A stretch of 37,948 nucleotides of DNA from Gloeocapsopsis crepidinum LEGE 06123. Lineage in GTDB: Bacteria; Cyanobacteriota; Cyanobacteriia; Cyanobacteriales; Chroococcidiopsidaceae. The notes beneath the pieces are model-generated. The model saw nothing but the letters and a program-made list of their open reading frames with translations. It was not told the origin of the DNA and did not search any database. The stretch spans positions 1 to 37,948 of the forward strand of contig NZ_JADEWN010000060.1 in the NCBI RefSeq assembly GCF_015207655.1, given 5' to 3'. A program made the translations under genes and the position numbers. The first letter of the stretch is position 1; each line of letters begins with the position of its first letter. Below are positions 24,644 to 33,216 of this stretch, piece by piece.

Positions 24644-26875
24644 TTAATTTATCTGCGGGGAGTGAGGCAAGATTAAGGTAAAGCAACTACCACTTCCAAG
24701 CTGCGACTGTACTGTGATATCACCACCGTGCAGTCGTGCAAGTTTGCGCGATAAAGCTAAACCTAAGCCAGTACCTTCGTATTTGCGATCGAGTCCACTA
24801 TCTAGTTGCTGAAATGGTTGAAATAAAGTTTCTTGATCGGGAGGAGAAATGCCAATACCAGTATCAATAACAGAAAATAAAATTGCCACTTCAGTCTGTT
24901 CAACTTTTAAGGTTATTGAACCAACTTCTGTAAACTTAAAAGCATTAGAAAGCAGGTTGACTAAAATCTGTTTTAAACGTCTTTGATCGGCAATGCAAGT
25001 ATGGATATCTGAGGCGATCGCAAACTTCAGTTGTAGTTCTGGTAATTGGTTTTCTGTAAATAAAGCTAAACAGTCTTGACATACTTTTAACACTTGAATT
25101 TCTTCTAAAGCTAGTTCTTCTTTCCCTGCTTCAATTTTTGTTAAATCTAAAAGATCGTTAATTAATTCTAATAAGTGTTTACCACAGGTATGAATACCGG
25201 CAATGTATTGTTTTTGCTTAGCATTTAAACTACCAAAAATCTCTTCTATTAAAATACTTGAAAAACCTAAAATTCCAGTTAAAGGAGTTCGTAACTCATG
25301 ACTCATATTACTTAAGAATTCACTTTTTGCCCGATTTGCTGCATCAGAAAGCAGTTTTTCTGCTTCTAGCTCCTGAGTTCGTTTTTTGACCAGTTCTTCA
25401 AGTAGTTCATAACTTTGAGCATTGTACAAGGCGATCGCTGCCTTATCGGCAATTCGTTGAAGTAAACTAATCTCCTCTTCAGAAAAATGCACTCGCGTCA
25501 TGGCGTGTACGGCTAAACCACCAAAAAATTCATCTCTAATGAAAATTGGTACGCTTAACACTGTTAGGTGTGGAACAGTCTTGACGATATCTACTTCTTT
25601 TGACGTTGCACGAATTTTCTCCATGTGTGGAGCATAAAAAACCTTATAAGGAGAAAAATCAATAGCTGCGATCCACTCAGCTAAAGGAGTAGTATAACCT
25701 AATAAAGAACAAATTTCTGCTGAAGAACGCCATTCTCGCGTGATTTTGATTTGCTGATTTTCTACAGCATAAATCATGACTCGGTCAACCGCAAAACATT
25801 CTCCTGTGAGTCGCACAATTTCTTGTAAGATATATTCAGGATCGAGACTAGAATTTATTGAGCGAGAAATTTGATTGAGTGTTTTTTCCCATTGAGTTTG
25901 TTGCTGCAGTTGGTGAAAAAGTTGTGCTTGATGAATCGCGATCGCACACTGATTGCTAATAGCTTGCAGTAGAGAGATTTCATCAGAATTCCATACGCGA
26001 TCGCGATCGCATTGATGGAGGACAATTCCTCCTAAAAGTGTTTGTTGGTATAACAAAGGCGCAATTAAAACAGAATTTAAACTCCAGTTTCTCACAAGTT
26101 CTTGTAATGCTACTGGAATATGAGAATCAGTACGACTAATAATTATGATTTCTCCTTGTTGAAAGGCTTCTTGATAGTGAGGATAGATAAAACATTTAAC
26201 ACCTATGCAATCTTCTCGATTCAACGTTGCTGCACTGACATGATTAACCCACATTTCTTGTTGAGCATCAGGCTGAGAAATGAAGCATCGACTGGGATTT
26301 AAAGCATCATGTAGTGCATCTACAGTAGATTTAAGGACTTCATCAAGTATCAAAGTTTCGCGCATTGCTTGCACAATACTGTTGATAATTGCTTGTTGCT
26401 GTGCTTGTTGCTGAATACAAACGATTGATGCTTGTTGCTGACGACGCAAAGCAAATTCTGCTAGCGATCGCTGAAGTACCATTGGTAAGCGAAACAACCG
26501 TTCTTTCAAGACATAGTCAGTCATTCCTGCTTTAATGCATTCAACTGCAGCTTCTTCTCCCAAACTACCCGTAACTAAAATTAACGGAATTTCTTGTGTT
26601 GATTGCTGCAATAACTGCAATACTTGATATGCCGTGAATTGTGGTAAGCGATAATCTGCTAATACAGCATCATATTGCTTCGTTTGTAATAGTTGCTCGC
26701 AGTGTATTAAGTTATCAACTGCATCGTAAGTAAACTGGATCTCTGCTGTTTCTAGAGCGATTACCATTAACTCGACATCTGCTAACACATCCTCTACAAT
26801 CAGCAGTTTTAGACTAGGTTCTCCTTTTTGCTTTTGCACAGGCTGAGATTGAGCGCAATTAAAAACGTTGATCAT
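24644..26875 (-). CDS. Receiver-GAF-GAF histidine kinase
   Basis: The frame opens at 26932, but the ATG at 26875, 4 nt after the upstream stop, is preferred (743 aa). The N-terminal REC domain has LKLLIVEDVLADVELM, the acceptor Asp in VLADYRLPQFTAYQVL, ILVTGSLGEEAA and DYVLKERL. Then come a coiled stretch rich in Gln, GAF1 (~190-345), GAF2 (~360-510, LNQISRSINSSLDPEYI, VDRVMIYAVE), HisKA (FLSNMSHELRTPLTGILGFS) and HATPase (VIDTGIGISPPDQ, YEGTGLGLALSRKLARLHGG). A receiver at the N-terminus of a kinase suggests that it takes phosphate, or a docking cue, from another kinase in the cluster. Its GAF2-kinase part resembles the preceding MASE1 kinase very closely. Confidence 0.88.
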   Translation of the reverse strand: MINVFNCAQSQPVQKQKGEPSLKLLIVEDVLADVELMVIALETAEIQFTYDAVDNLIHCEQLLQTKQYDAVLADYRLPQFTAYQVLQLLQQSTQEIPLILVTGSLGEEAAVECIKAGMTDYVLKERLFRLPMVLQRSLAEFALRRQQQASIVCIQQQAQQQAIINSIVQAMRETLILDEVLKSTVDALHDALNPSRCFISQPDAQQEMWVNHVSAATLNREDCIGVKCFIYPHYQEAFQQGEIIIISRTDSHIPVALQELVRNWSLNSVLIAPLLYQQTLLGGIVLHQCDRDRVWNSDEISLLQAISNQCAIAIHQAQLFHQLQQQTQWEKTLNQISRSINSSLDPEYILQEIVRLTGECFAVDRVMIYAVENQQIKITREWRSSAEICSLLGYTTPLAEWIAAIDFSPYKVFYAPHMEKIRATSKEVDIVKTVPHLTVLSVPIFIRDEFFGGLAVHAMTRVHFSEEEISLLQRIADKAAIALYNAQSYELLEELVKKRTQELEAEKLLSDAANRAKSEFLSNMSHELRTPLTGILGFSSILIEEIFGSLNAKQKQYIAGIHTCGKHLLELINDLLDLTKIEAGKEELALEEIQVLKVCQDCLALFTENQLPELQLKFAIASDIHTCIADQRRLKQILVNLLSNAFKFTEVGSITLKVEQTEVAILFSVIDTGIGISPPDQETLFQPFQQLDSGLDRKYEGTGLGLALSRKLARLHGGDITVQSQLGSGSCFTLILPHSPQIN

Positions 26876-26879
26876 GCCT

Positions 26880-27326
26880 CTAAAATTCAGGTGGTAGCAG
26901 TGGCTTTTTGAGTAAAACCCAACACAAGCCAATTTGACGAACTATACTGATAAATTTTTCAAATCCAAGAGGTTTGGTAACACACTCACTAACTCCTAGA
27001 GCGTAACAAGCATTTAAGTCTTTGTCATCTTGAGAAGACGCTAAGACAACTACGGCAATATCGCGAGTGCGAGGATGAGCGCGAATTGCTTGTAAAACTT
27101 GAATTCCACTAATTTTTGGTAGTTTGAGATCTAATAAGATCAGATCAGGTAAAGGACAATTTGGCAAACTACCTTCTGTTCCTAATAAGTATTGTAGTGC
27201 TTGTTCACCGTCATCTAAAATATCAATTTGATTCACAAAATGATAGCTTTCTAAAGCTAGTTGAAAAAGCTCAACATTCAAAGGTTCATCTTCTACAAGA
27301 AGAATCCGAGATGGCTCAACTTCCAC
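26880..27326 (-). CDS. Rcp-type single-domain response regulator
   Basis: A 148-aa receiver starting at a GTG, with GAGG inside the end of the upstream kinase gene (6 bp between the genes). Motifs: ILLVEDEPLNVELFQLALE, DDGEQALQYLLG, the phospho-acceptor in PDLILLDLKLPKISGIQVL, and SECVTKPLGFEKF with the conserved Lys. The position at the end of beta 4 normally held by Thr or Ser reads VVVLASSQDD, so an Ala appears to replace it. It resembles the phytochrome-partner Rcp family and has no output domain. It is most simply the partner of the Cache-PAS kinase upstream, passing phosphate on or acting by protein contact. Confidence 0.9.
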   Translation of the reverse strand: MEVEPSRILLVEDEPLNVELFQLALESYHFVNQIDILDDGEQALQYLLGTEGSLPNCPLPDLILLDLKLPKISGIQVLQAIRAHPRTRDIAVVVLASSQDDKDLNACYALGVSECVTKPLGFEKFISIVRQIGLCWVLLKKPLLPPEF

Positions 27327-27332
27327 AATAAT

Positions 27333-29561
27333 CTAGTCCTCAACCACTTGCCCGAGTTTAAAATAAAAAGTAGTTCCTTGATTCGGTTGACTATCAACCC
27401 AAATTGTGCCTCCGTGTCGATGGATAATGCGCTGTACGATTGCTAAACCAATCCCTGTGCCTGTAAACTCCCTTTGCGAATGTAGGCGTTGAAAAGCACT
27501 AAAGAGCTGATCGGCATATTCCATTTGAAACCCAACACCGTTATCTTTAACAAACAAAGTACGATCTGATAAAGAACCAATTTGGATAATTGCTGGCTGT
27601 GCATCACGACTGAATTTAACAGCGTTATCAATTAAATTAATAAAGATCTGTTGAATCAATGTTGGATCTCCTCTCACTGTAGGCAAGCGATCCACCTTAA
27701 ACTCCATAGCACGGCTGGGGGAATCCTCAACTTGGCTCATTACTAAAGAAATTGCAGTTTCTACTAACGTATAAAGCTCGACAGGTTGCTCTACTAATTG
27801 CTTTCTACCTACGCGAGAAAGTGTCAGTAAGCCATCAATTAACATCGTCATTCGTTCGCTACTACTTTGGATAGCTTCGATATAACGATTAACTTTGACA
27901 TCAGCGGTGCGATCGCGTTCTAGTTGCTGTGCTAGCGCCTCCGCAAAACCAGTAATGTGCCGTAAAGGAGCACGTAAGTCATGAGAGATTGAATAGCAAA
28001 ATGATTCAAGTTCTTGGTTCGTTGCTGCTAGTTGGGCAGTTCGTTCTTGCACTTGTTGCTCTAACGTAACATTCATCTGGCTGAGTGCAGCTTCAGCTTG
28101 CTTGCGCTCAGTAATGTCCAAGATACTACCTACAACACGCACTGCGTTGCCATTGGTATTGCGGACAATCAATCCTTTTTCCCAGACATAAATGTACTGA
28201 CGATCTCGATTACGGATGCGATATTCCAAAGAGAAATCAGTACAAGCACTTTTCAGAACTTGTGCAATGTAGTTGCGAACATACTTTTGCTCGTCAGGAT
28301 GAATGCGTTCAAACCACCAATCGTCAGTAGAATCAGCTTCTGTTGTACTGTAGCCAAGAACATCAAATAGCCCTTGGGTTCTAGTAATTGTCTTTTTAGT
28401 CAGATCCCAGTCGTAGATGATCGCGTTAACGGCTGCTGTCGCAAGTTGAAAGCGCTCGTTTGCTTGTTTAAGCTCTTGCTCAACTTGATTGCGTTGTGCA
28501 ATCTGGCTGGATAGCGATCTTGTCATGCTATTGAACGTATTAGCAAGCTGTCGCATTTCCTGGGGAATATGTTCTAAGGTCATACGGGCTGTGAAATCCC
28601 CACCCGCCAAGCGATTAATTGTATATGTGAACCGTCTAATCCAGTGCAGAATAAACACATTACTCCCAATCCACAAAATTGCGATCGCACCAGCAGTAAT
28701 CATGGCTAGCCCCAGTAGATTGCGTTGTAAATTCCGCTCAGCAATAGCAAACAGAGCCTTTTCAGAAAGCCCAATACCCATATAAGCGTTAACTTGCGGT
28801 AAGTCACTCAAGCTACTAAAGGCATACAAACGAGGAATTCTATCGACATCAACAATCTCCACCACGCCGTTACCTTGTGCCAAAATTTTTTGAATGATTG
28901 GCAAGTTAGGTGCTTTGCCTACCCATTCGGATCTGGGATAGTGCGCAAGAACGATACCTTTGAAGTCAACAATAATTAAAGAAGTACTAGGTGGTAGTTT
29001 AATTTGAGCAATGAATTGGTTTAGCCACGCTAAATCCAAGGAGGCAAAAACAACTGATTCTACTTGTCGATCTGTCGTATTAATGACAGGATAGCCAAAA
29101 ACAATGACTGGCTTACGAGTCATGCGACCAATTTGATAATCACTCACAGATAACTGCTGTTTTTGAATAGCATTTCGCATCCAAGAGCGATCTGCAAGGT
29201 TAACGTTTTGGCTGGGAGTAGAACTGCACGACACGTTACCACTGCGTTGTACAACTCCCAAAGATGCATAACGCGGGTACTGTTGCTGTAAACTTTTCAA
29301 TAGAGTGCTACAAATCCTATTACTACTTTGAATTTGAGGTAGCTGTGCTAAAATTGCGAGCAACTGCTGGGTGTCGGTAATGACTTGTTGATGATGAGTA
29401 CTGACAACCCGTGTTAACAATACGGCTTGTTCCCGTATGTAAGCCTTGCGTAACTGCAGTTCTTTCGTGTAAGCATAAAGCGTGAGTCCTAACCCTGGTA
29501 AAACAGCAAGGAGGACAAGACAGTTAAGGCGGGTACGAAGACTATTAAAATGACGTGACAT
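27333..29561 (-). CDS. Cache-HAMP-PAS sensor histidine kinase
   Basis: A 742-aa membrane kinase. TM1 is near res 12-29 (CLVLLAVLPGLGLTLYAY), then a large periplasmic ligand-binding domain of dCache type (~res 30-285, including YASLGVVQRSGNVSC, FGYPVINTTDRQVESVVFAS) and TM2 near 287-308 (MITAGAIAILWIGSNVFIL). HAMP follows (INRLAGGDFTARM, ~310-365), then PAS/PAC (IIYDWDLTKKTITR, EYRIRNRDRQYIYVWEKGL, VGSILDITERKQAE), HisKA with FCYSISHDLRAPLRHITGFA, and HATPase with LFVKDNGVGFQMEYA and GTGIGLAIVQRIIHRHGG. The His box is of the phytochrome-like type that usually pairs with Rcp receivers, fitting the receiver gene 6 bp downstream. The ligand is unknown. The start has no good ribosome site. Confidence 0.9.
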   Translation of the reverse strand: MSRHFNSLRTRLNCLVLLAVLPGLGLTLYAYTKELQLRKAYIREQAVLLTRVVSTHHQQVITDTQQLLAILAQLPQIQSSNRICSTLLKSLQQQYPRYASLGVVQRSGNVSCSSTPSQNVNLADRSWMRNAIQKQQLSVSDYQIGRMTRKPVIVFGYPVINTTDRQVESVVFASLDLAWLNQFIAQIKLPPSTSLIIVDFKGIVLAHYPRSEWVGKAPNLPIIQKILAQGNGVVEIVDVDRIPRLYAFSSLSDLPQVNAYMGIGLSEKALFAIAERNLQRNLLGLAMITAGAIAILWIGSNVFILHWIRRFTYTINRLAGGDFTARMTLEHIPQEMRQLANTFNSMTRSLSSQIAQRNQVEQELKQANERFQLATAAVNAIIYDWDLTKKTITRTQGLFDVLGYSTTEADSTDDWWFERIHPDEQKYVRNYIAQVLKSACTDFSLEYRIRNRDRQYIYVWEKGLIVRNTNGNAVRVVGSILDITERKQAEAALSQMNVTLEQQVQERTAQLAATNQELESFCYSISHDLRAPLRHITGFAEALAQQLERDRTADVKVNRYIEAIQSSSERMTMLIDGLLTLSRVGRKQLVEQPVELYTLVETAISLVMSQVEDSPSRAMEFKVDRLPTVRGDPTLIQQIFINLIDNAVKFSRDAQPAIIQIGSLSDRTLFVKDNGVGFQMEYADQLFSAFQRLHSQREFTGTGIGLAIVQRIIHRHGGTIWVDSQPNQGTTFYFKLGQVVED

Positions 29562-29624
29562 GGAATATCTAGTCTAGGTAGGAGATTAGTCCCCACACTA
29601 GCGTTCGGCTTTCTCCACAAAATA

Positions 29625-31481
29625 TCAGTGATTTGGATCACTGTACTTGTCTACTAAGCTTGCCAAAGCCTGCAGATCAATTGGTTTAGAAATATAATCA
29701 ATTGCTCCTGCGGCTAGACAAGTTTCGCGATCGCCTTTCATTGCCATTGCGGTTTGAGCAATTACGGGAATCTGACAATACTCCTCATTGGCTTGTAGTT
29801 GTTGGACTAAGGTTAGTCCATCCACATCAGGTAAATGAACATCCATCAAAATAACTGTTGGTTTCTTTTTTGGCAATGCTTCCCACATCTGTGCAGCGCT
29901 ATTTACCCAAATAACTTGGTGTCCTAACTTCCGCAAGTACGTCGTCATCAACTTAGCGTTGTGAAAGTTATCTTCTACCAACATCACAGTAGCAACTTTG
30001 GACGCCGGAATTTGAGGAGCAGTTGTTTTTACAGATACTCGCGACTCGCCTTCTGAAGAATTGCGATCGCCTTTTTGTACCTCGGCTGCAGTGTTAGCAA
30101 CTGCTGCTGTTAAAGGAAGAACAATTGTAAATTTTGAACCGCGATTTACTCTTGATTGGACTTCTACCCAACCACCATGAAGTTGTGCGAGTTTCTGTGT
30201 CAAAGCTAACCCTAAACCTGTTCCTTCTTGACGCCCAGCAACGACGTTAGAAATTTGAACGTAAGGCTGAAATAGTTGCGACTGCTTCTCTTGGGCAATT
30301 CCTGTACCTGTATCCCATACTGTAAAGTGGATAAATACACCTTTTTGTTGAACCTGTAAGCCGACTGCACCTTTGTTGGTAAACTTGAGGGCATTGGAAA
30401 GCAGATTAAACAGCATCTGTTTTAAACGCAACGAATCTGCCACCAAGGTAGTAGCGTTAGGATCAATATCTAGTTGCAGTTGTAGATTTTTGTCACTGGC
30501 TTTTTCTTTGACTAAACCAATTGCACTACGGCAAAGCTCAGGAATATTGACAGTTTCTTTGGCAATTTCTAGCTGATTTGCCTCAATTTTGGATAAATCT
30601 AAAATATCATTGATTAATGCTAAAAGGTGTTGACCGCTAGTCAGAATAATGTTGAGATACTCTTGATGTCTATGATTTTCTGGATTGTATCCTTGTGCTT
30701 TTAAAAGATGTGTAAAACCAAGAATTGAACTGAGAGGAGTACGAATTTCATGACTTGTATTTGCTAAAAATTCACTTTTTAACTTGTTAGTCCGCGACAG
30801 ATCGCGATTTTGAATTTCTAATTGTTGATATTTAACGGTTAGTGCTTGTAATTGCTGCAATTGTACAATAGCTTGCATAGTTGCATTCAGCGATCGCTCA
30901 ATCAATTGCGGCTGAAGTTGTCTTTTTAACTTTTCTGTAAACGTTGCATTAATTGGTAACGCTGCTGTAGCGATCGTCACCCAAGCAAGAACTCCTCGCT
31001 CATCTTGTAACACCCATGCAGATTTGGGCTTTTGATTCTGAAGTTTTTGTAAATCTTGAAGTGAGATGACTTGTTCTAGTTGCCAAAATTTGTGTTGTTT
31101 GCTTGATACTCCTGTGGATTGCTCCAATTGTGTTGTAGCATCTATCGGTAAGGCAGTATAGCAAATTTGATAGTCTAGTTCAGTCAGTACCACAAGATCG
31201 TCAGTGTTATGAGTAACAGCAAGTGGCGATAAGCCCTTAGGAAGTGCGATCGCGACTTTGTTTGTTTTGAAAGAAACGCTAAGTTGACGTACAAGTGTTT
31301 GAAAAACTTCAGATTCCAACTCTTGTAAAGATTGTTGACTATTCCTAGCTCGAGCTAAGCAGCTATTAATTCGACTTTGTAACTCGTTTAAACTACGTTC
31401 TAGCCACAAATCAGCAAGCAACTGCTGAAATTGCAGCACCTCTGAACTAGCAACCTTTTCTTCAATAGGTGTTGCGTCCAC
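29625..31481 (-). CDS. Hybrid sensor histidine kinase / receiver
   Basis: The open frame reaches a TTG at 31544, but the GTG at 31481 has AAGGA six bases upstream and is the better start (618 aa). Domains: an N-terminal GAF-like region (~res 1-200, VRQLSVSFKTNKVAIALP), a coiled segment (QQLQALTVKYQQLEIQNRDL), HisKA with FLANTSHEIRTPLSSILGFT, HATPase with VWDTGTGIAQEKQ and QEGTGLGLALTQKLAQLHGG, and a C-terminal REC domain: VMLVEDNFHNAKLMTTYL, VILMDVHLPDVDG, VIAQTAMAMKGD, DYISKPIDLQAL. It is soluble, with no membrane segment. The hybrid layout suggests a step in a phosphorelay; no HPt domain is seen in the window. It is 63 bp upstream of the Cache kinase on the same strand and could be the first gene of the signalling run. 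Confidence 0.9.
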   Translation of the reverse strand: MDATPIEEKVASSEVLQFQQLLADLWLERSLNELQSRINSCLARARNSQQSLQELESEVFQTLVRQLSVSFKTNKVAIALPKGLSPLAVTHNTDDLVVLTELDYQICYTALPIDATTQLEQSTGVSSKQHKFWQLEQVISLQDLQKLQNQKPKSAWVLQDERGVLAWVTIATAALPINATFTEKLKRQLQPQLIERSLNATMQAIVQLQQLQALTVKYQQLEIQNRDLSRTNKLKSEFLANTSHEIRTPLSSILGFTHLLKAQGYNPENHRHQEYLNIILTSGQHLLALINDILDLSKIEANQLEIAKETVNIPELCRSAIGLVKEKASDKNLQLQLDIDPNATTLVADSLRLKQMLFNLLSNALKFTNKGAVGLQVQQKGVFIHFTVWDTGTGIAQEKQSQLFQPYVQISNVVAGRQEGTGLGLALTQKLAQLHGGWVEVQSRVNRGSKFTIVLPLTAAVANTAAEVQKGDRNSSEGESRVSVKTTAPQIPASKVATVMLVEDNFHNAKLMTTYLRKLGHQVIWVNSAAQMWEALPKKKPTVILMDVHLPDVDGLTLVQQLQANEEYCQIPVIAQTAMAMKGDRETCLAAGAIDYISKPIDLQALASLVDKYSDPNH

Positions 31482-31894
31482 TTGTATTCCTTCTAGTAGT
31501 ACTAAACTGCCGCATAAAGCTTTAAGCCATTCAAAGAAGCTCAATTAGTGAGTACGCATCAGGTTGAAACACCATCATGATTTAACTCAATCAGCAAAGC
31601 AAACCCTTCATAATTATGTATTCCCCAAATTTCCCCAATTGAATCATCTGAATGCTTTTTCTTTAACTTACTTAAGCTTCAGTGACTTGAGTGAGAAGGA
31701 AATTTTCTATTTATTGTTATCTATGTTTCACAAGAAAGTTGTGATATGAAACCAAACCAGATGAGTAGGCTGACCAAATTAAATATTGAGACGCGGGGTA
31801 GGCATCTTGCCTGCCTCCATGTGATTCATGATACAACCATAGATTATTGTTGTCCCCTTAAGTACAATTCATACTCGACTCGCAAATTAATCAA
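31482..31894. other. Spacer between kinase cluster and permease gene
   Basis: An AT-rich divergent region of about 410 bp, so it should hold promoters for both flanking genes, which I cannot place. Two short frames within it have no ribosome site and no recognisable product. The only clear structure is a palindrome at 31797-31815. Confidence 0.4.
31797..31815. repeat. Short palindrome (GGTAGGCA-TCT-TGCCTGCC)
   Basis: An 8-bp stem with one G-T pair and a 3-nt loop. Sequences of the form GGCAGGCAAGATGCC are common dispersed palindromes in cyanobacterial spacers, and a decayed relative is at 18686-18702. As RNA it would fold strongly in the 5' region of the permease gene, 80-100 nt before its start. 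Confidence 0.6.
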
Positions 31895-32761
31895 ATGGAC
31901 GTACAACAAGCCCAACTTATCGTCAATGGAATTGCAGTAGGTAGCATCATTGCTTTAGCTGCAGTAGGATTAACACTAACCTATGGAATACTGCGTTTGG
32001 CAAATTTTGCTCACGGAGATTTTATGACGCTGGGAGCTTATCTCACGCTCGTTATTAACACCGTAGGAGTGAATATTTGGCTTTCTATCTTCATCGGAGC
32101 AATTGGTACTATAGCCGCGATGCTACTAGCAGAAAAGCTACTTTGGTCGCGAATGCGTACTTATCGTGCGACTTCTACAACACTGATTATTCTCTCAATT
32201 GGACTTGCACTTTTCGTGCGCTATGGCATTGTCTTTGTTTGGGGTGGTAGCAATCAAGCTTACAATCTGCCTATTTCTCCTGCAAGAGATATTTTTGGTC
32301 TTAAAGTTCCTCAAAATCAAATTATTGTGCTTGGTTTAGCAGTGCTAGTCATTTTGGCATTGCACTACTTATTGCAGAATACAAAAGTTGGTAAAGCAAT
32401 GCGTGCGGTTGCTGATGACATCGATCTTGCCCGAGTCTCTGGTATCAATGTTGACCAAGTTGTGGTTTGGACTTGGGTGATTGCTGGCAGTTTAACGGCA
32501 TTAGGCGGTAGTATGTATGGCTTGATTACCGCAGTACGCCCTAACATGGGCTGGTTTCTTATTTTACCAATGTTTGCTTCTGTAATTTTAGGGGGAATTG
32601 GTAATCCATATGGTGCGATCGCTGCTGCTTTTATTATTGGTATTTCCCAAGAAGTCAGCACGCCTTTTCTCGGTTCCCAGTACAAACAAGGAGTAGCACT
32701 TTTAATTATGATTCTGGTGCTACTGATTCGTCCCAAAGGTCTATTTAGAGGAACCATCTGA
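31895..32761 (+). CDS. livH: LivH-type branched-chain amino acid ABC permease
   Basis: A 288-aa inner-membrane permease with about eight helices. Motifs: NGIAVGSIIALAAVGLTLTY, GILRLANFAHGDFMTLGAYL (the family's NxAHG signature), RATSTTLIILSIGLALFVRY, KAMRAVADDIDLARVSGINV (the cytoplasmic loop that contacts the ATPase), IAGSLTALGGSMYGLI and MFASVILGGIGNPYGAIAAA. This is the HAAT/LivH family; a cyanobacterial homologue is NatD of the neutral amino acid system. The partner LivM, ATPases and binding protein are not adjacent, which is common in cyanobacteria where the nat genes are scattered. The start codon has no evident ribosome site. Confidence 0.9.
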   Translation: MDVQQAQLIVNGIAVGSIIALAAVGLTLTYGILRLANFAHGDFMTLGAYLTLVINTVGVNIWLSIFIGAIGTIAAMLLAEKLLWSRMRTYRATSTTLIILSIGLALFVRYGIVFVWGGSNQAYNLPISPARDIFGLKVPQNQIIVLGLAVLVILALHYLLQNTKVGKAMRAVADDIDLARVSGINVDQVVVWTWVIAGSLTALGGSMYGLITAVRPNMGWFLILPMFASVILGGIGNPYGAIAAAFIIGISQEVSTPFLGSQYKQGVALLIMILVLLIRPKGLFRGTI

Positions 32762-32770
32762 ATGTATGAG

Positions 32771-32817
32771 GTTAGGGGTTAAGCGCTAGCGGAAAGACAA
32801 TTCCTCTAACACCTAAC
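32771..32817 (+). terminator. Possible hairpin terminator after the permease gene
   Basis: GTTAGGGGTTA (32771-32781) pairs with TAACACCTAAC (32807-32817) with one mismatch, 10 nt after the stop codon. No T-run follows, so it may be a processing or stabilising hairpin instead of an intrinsic terminator. Confidence 0.45.
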
Positions 32818-32887
32818 AACGCTAGTTTACGGTAATGACACTCACCTGAGATCCAACTAGCTCCCTAATCCTCAAAATTTAAGTAGA

Positions 32888-33025
32888 CTAAGGATTAATG
32901 ACGCGGAAATAAATTGCAGCGATTAAGAAGTTGCCCGCTAGTAAGATAAGGGAAATGATAGTCCGATATGGATAGGGAGGATTACCTGTCTTAATCGTGG
33001 CATCTTTGGTAGCTTGAGCAGTCAT
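32888..33025 (-). CDS. psaX: Photosystem I subunit PsaX
   Basis: A 45-aa single-helix protein: MTAQATKDATIKTGNPPYPY, then RTIISLILLAGNFLIAAIYF and RVINP. The pattern PxYxxRT..LLLAxNFLxAAxYF matches PsaX of thermophilic and filamentous cyanobacteria. The Asn in LLAGNFL (res 32) corresponds to the residue that in the Thermosynechococcus structure coordinates a chlorophyll. It sits at the periphery of photosystem I in the thylakoid membrane. A good ribosome site (AGGAG, 10 nt upstream) precedes the ATG. PsaX is absent from some model cyanobacteria such as Synechocystis. The gene is short and easily missed in annotation. No other psa gene is near. Confidence 0.88.
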   Translation of the reverse strand: MTAQATKDATIKTGNPPYPYRTIISLILLAGNFLIAAIYFRVINP

Positions 33026-33161
33026 AAGATTCAACTCCTAATGTTGTAACTTACTAAGAAATACCAAACATTGGTTTCTTTGAGTACATTTCTCTAGAAA
33101 TATTTTTAAAGGGACGAGGAGTGAGTAGCTAGTGAAAGAGTTTTGAGTTGAATCTTCTCAT

Positions 33162-33185
33162 TGAGAACTCAACACTGAGAACTCA
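33162..33185. repeat. Short tandem direct repeat TGAGAACTCA
   Basis: The 10-mer TGAGAACTCA occurs twice with a 4-nt gap, followed by ATAACTCC. Related GAGTTGA-type text stands just upstream at 33143-33150 and at 21757-21782. This is the familiar low-complexity AACTCA/GTGTTGAG repeat of cyanobacterial spacers. Confidence 0.5.
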
Positions 33186-33216
33186 TAACTCCCCCAGCTT
33201 CCTCAGTCTCTACCCA

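Noticed and set aside
21826-26875. GAF domains as cyanobacteriochromes or phytochromes
   Set aside because: No Cys-His chromophore motif of the kind LxxCHxxxL and no DxCF motif are visible in any of the GAF domains, so bilin binding is not supported.
32365-32757. A 130-aa minus-strand frame opposite the permease
   Set aside because: It is the antisense shadow of a hydrophobic coding sequence, with no family resemblance or ribosome site.
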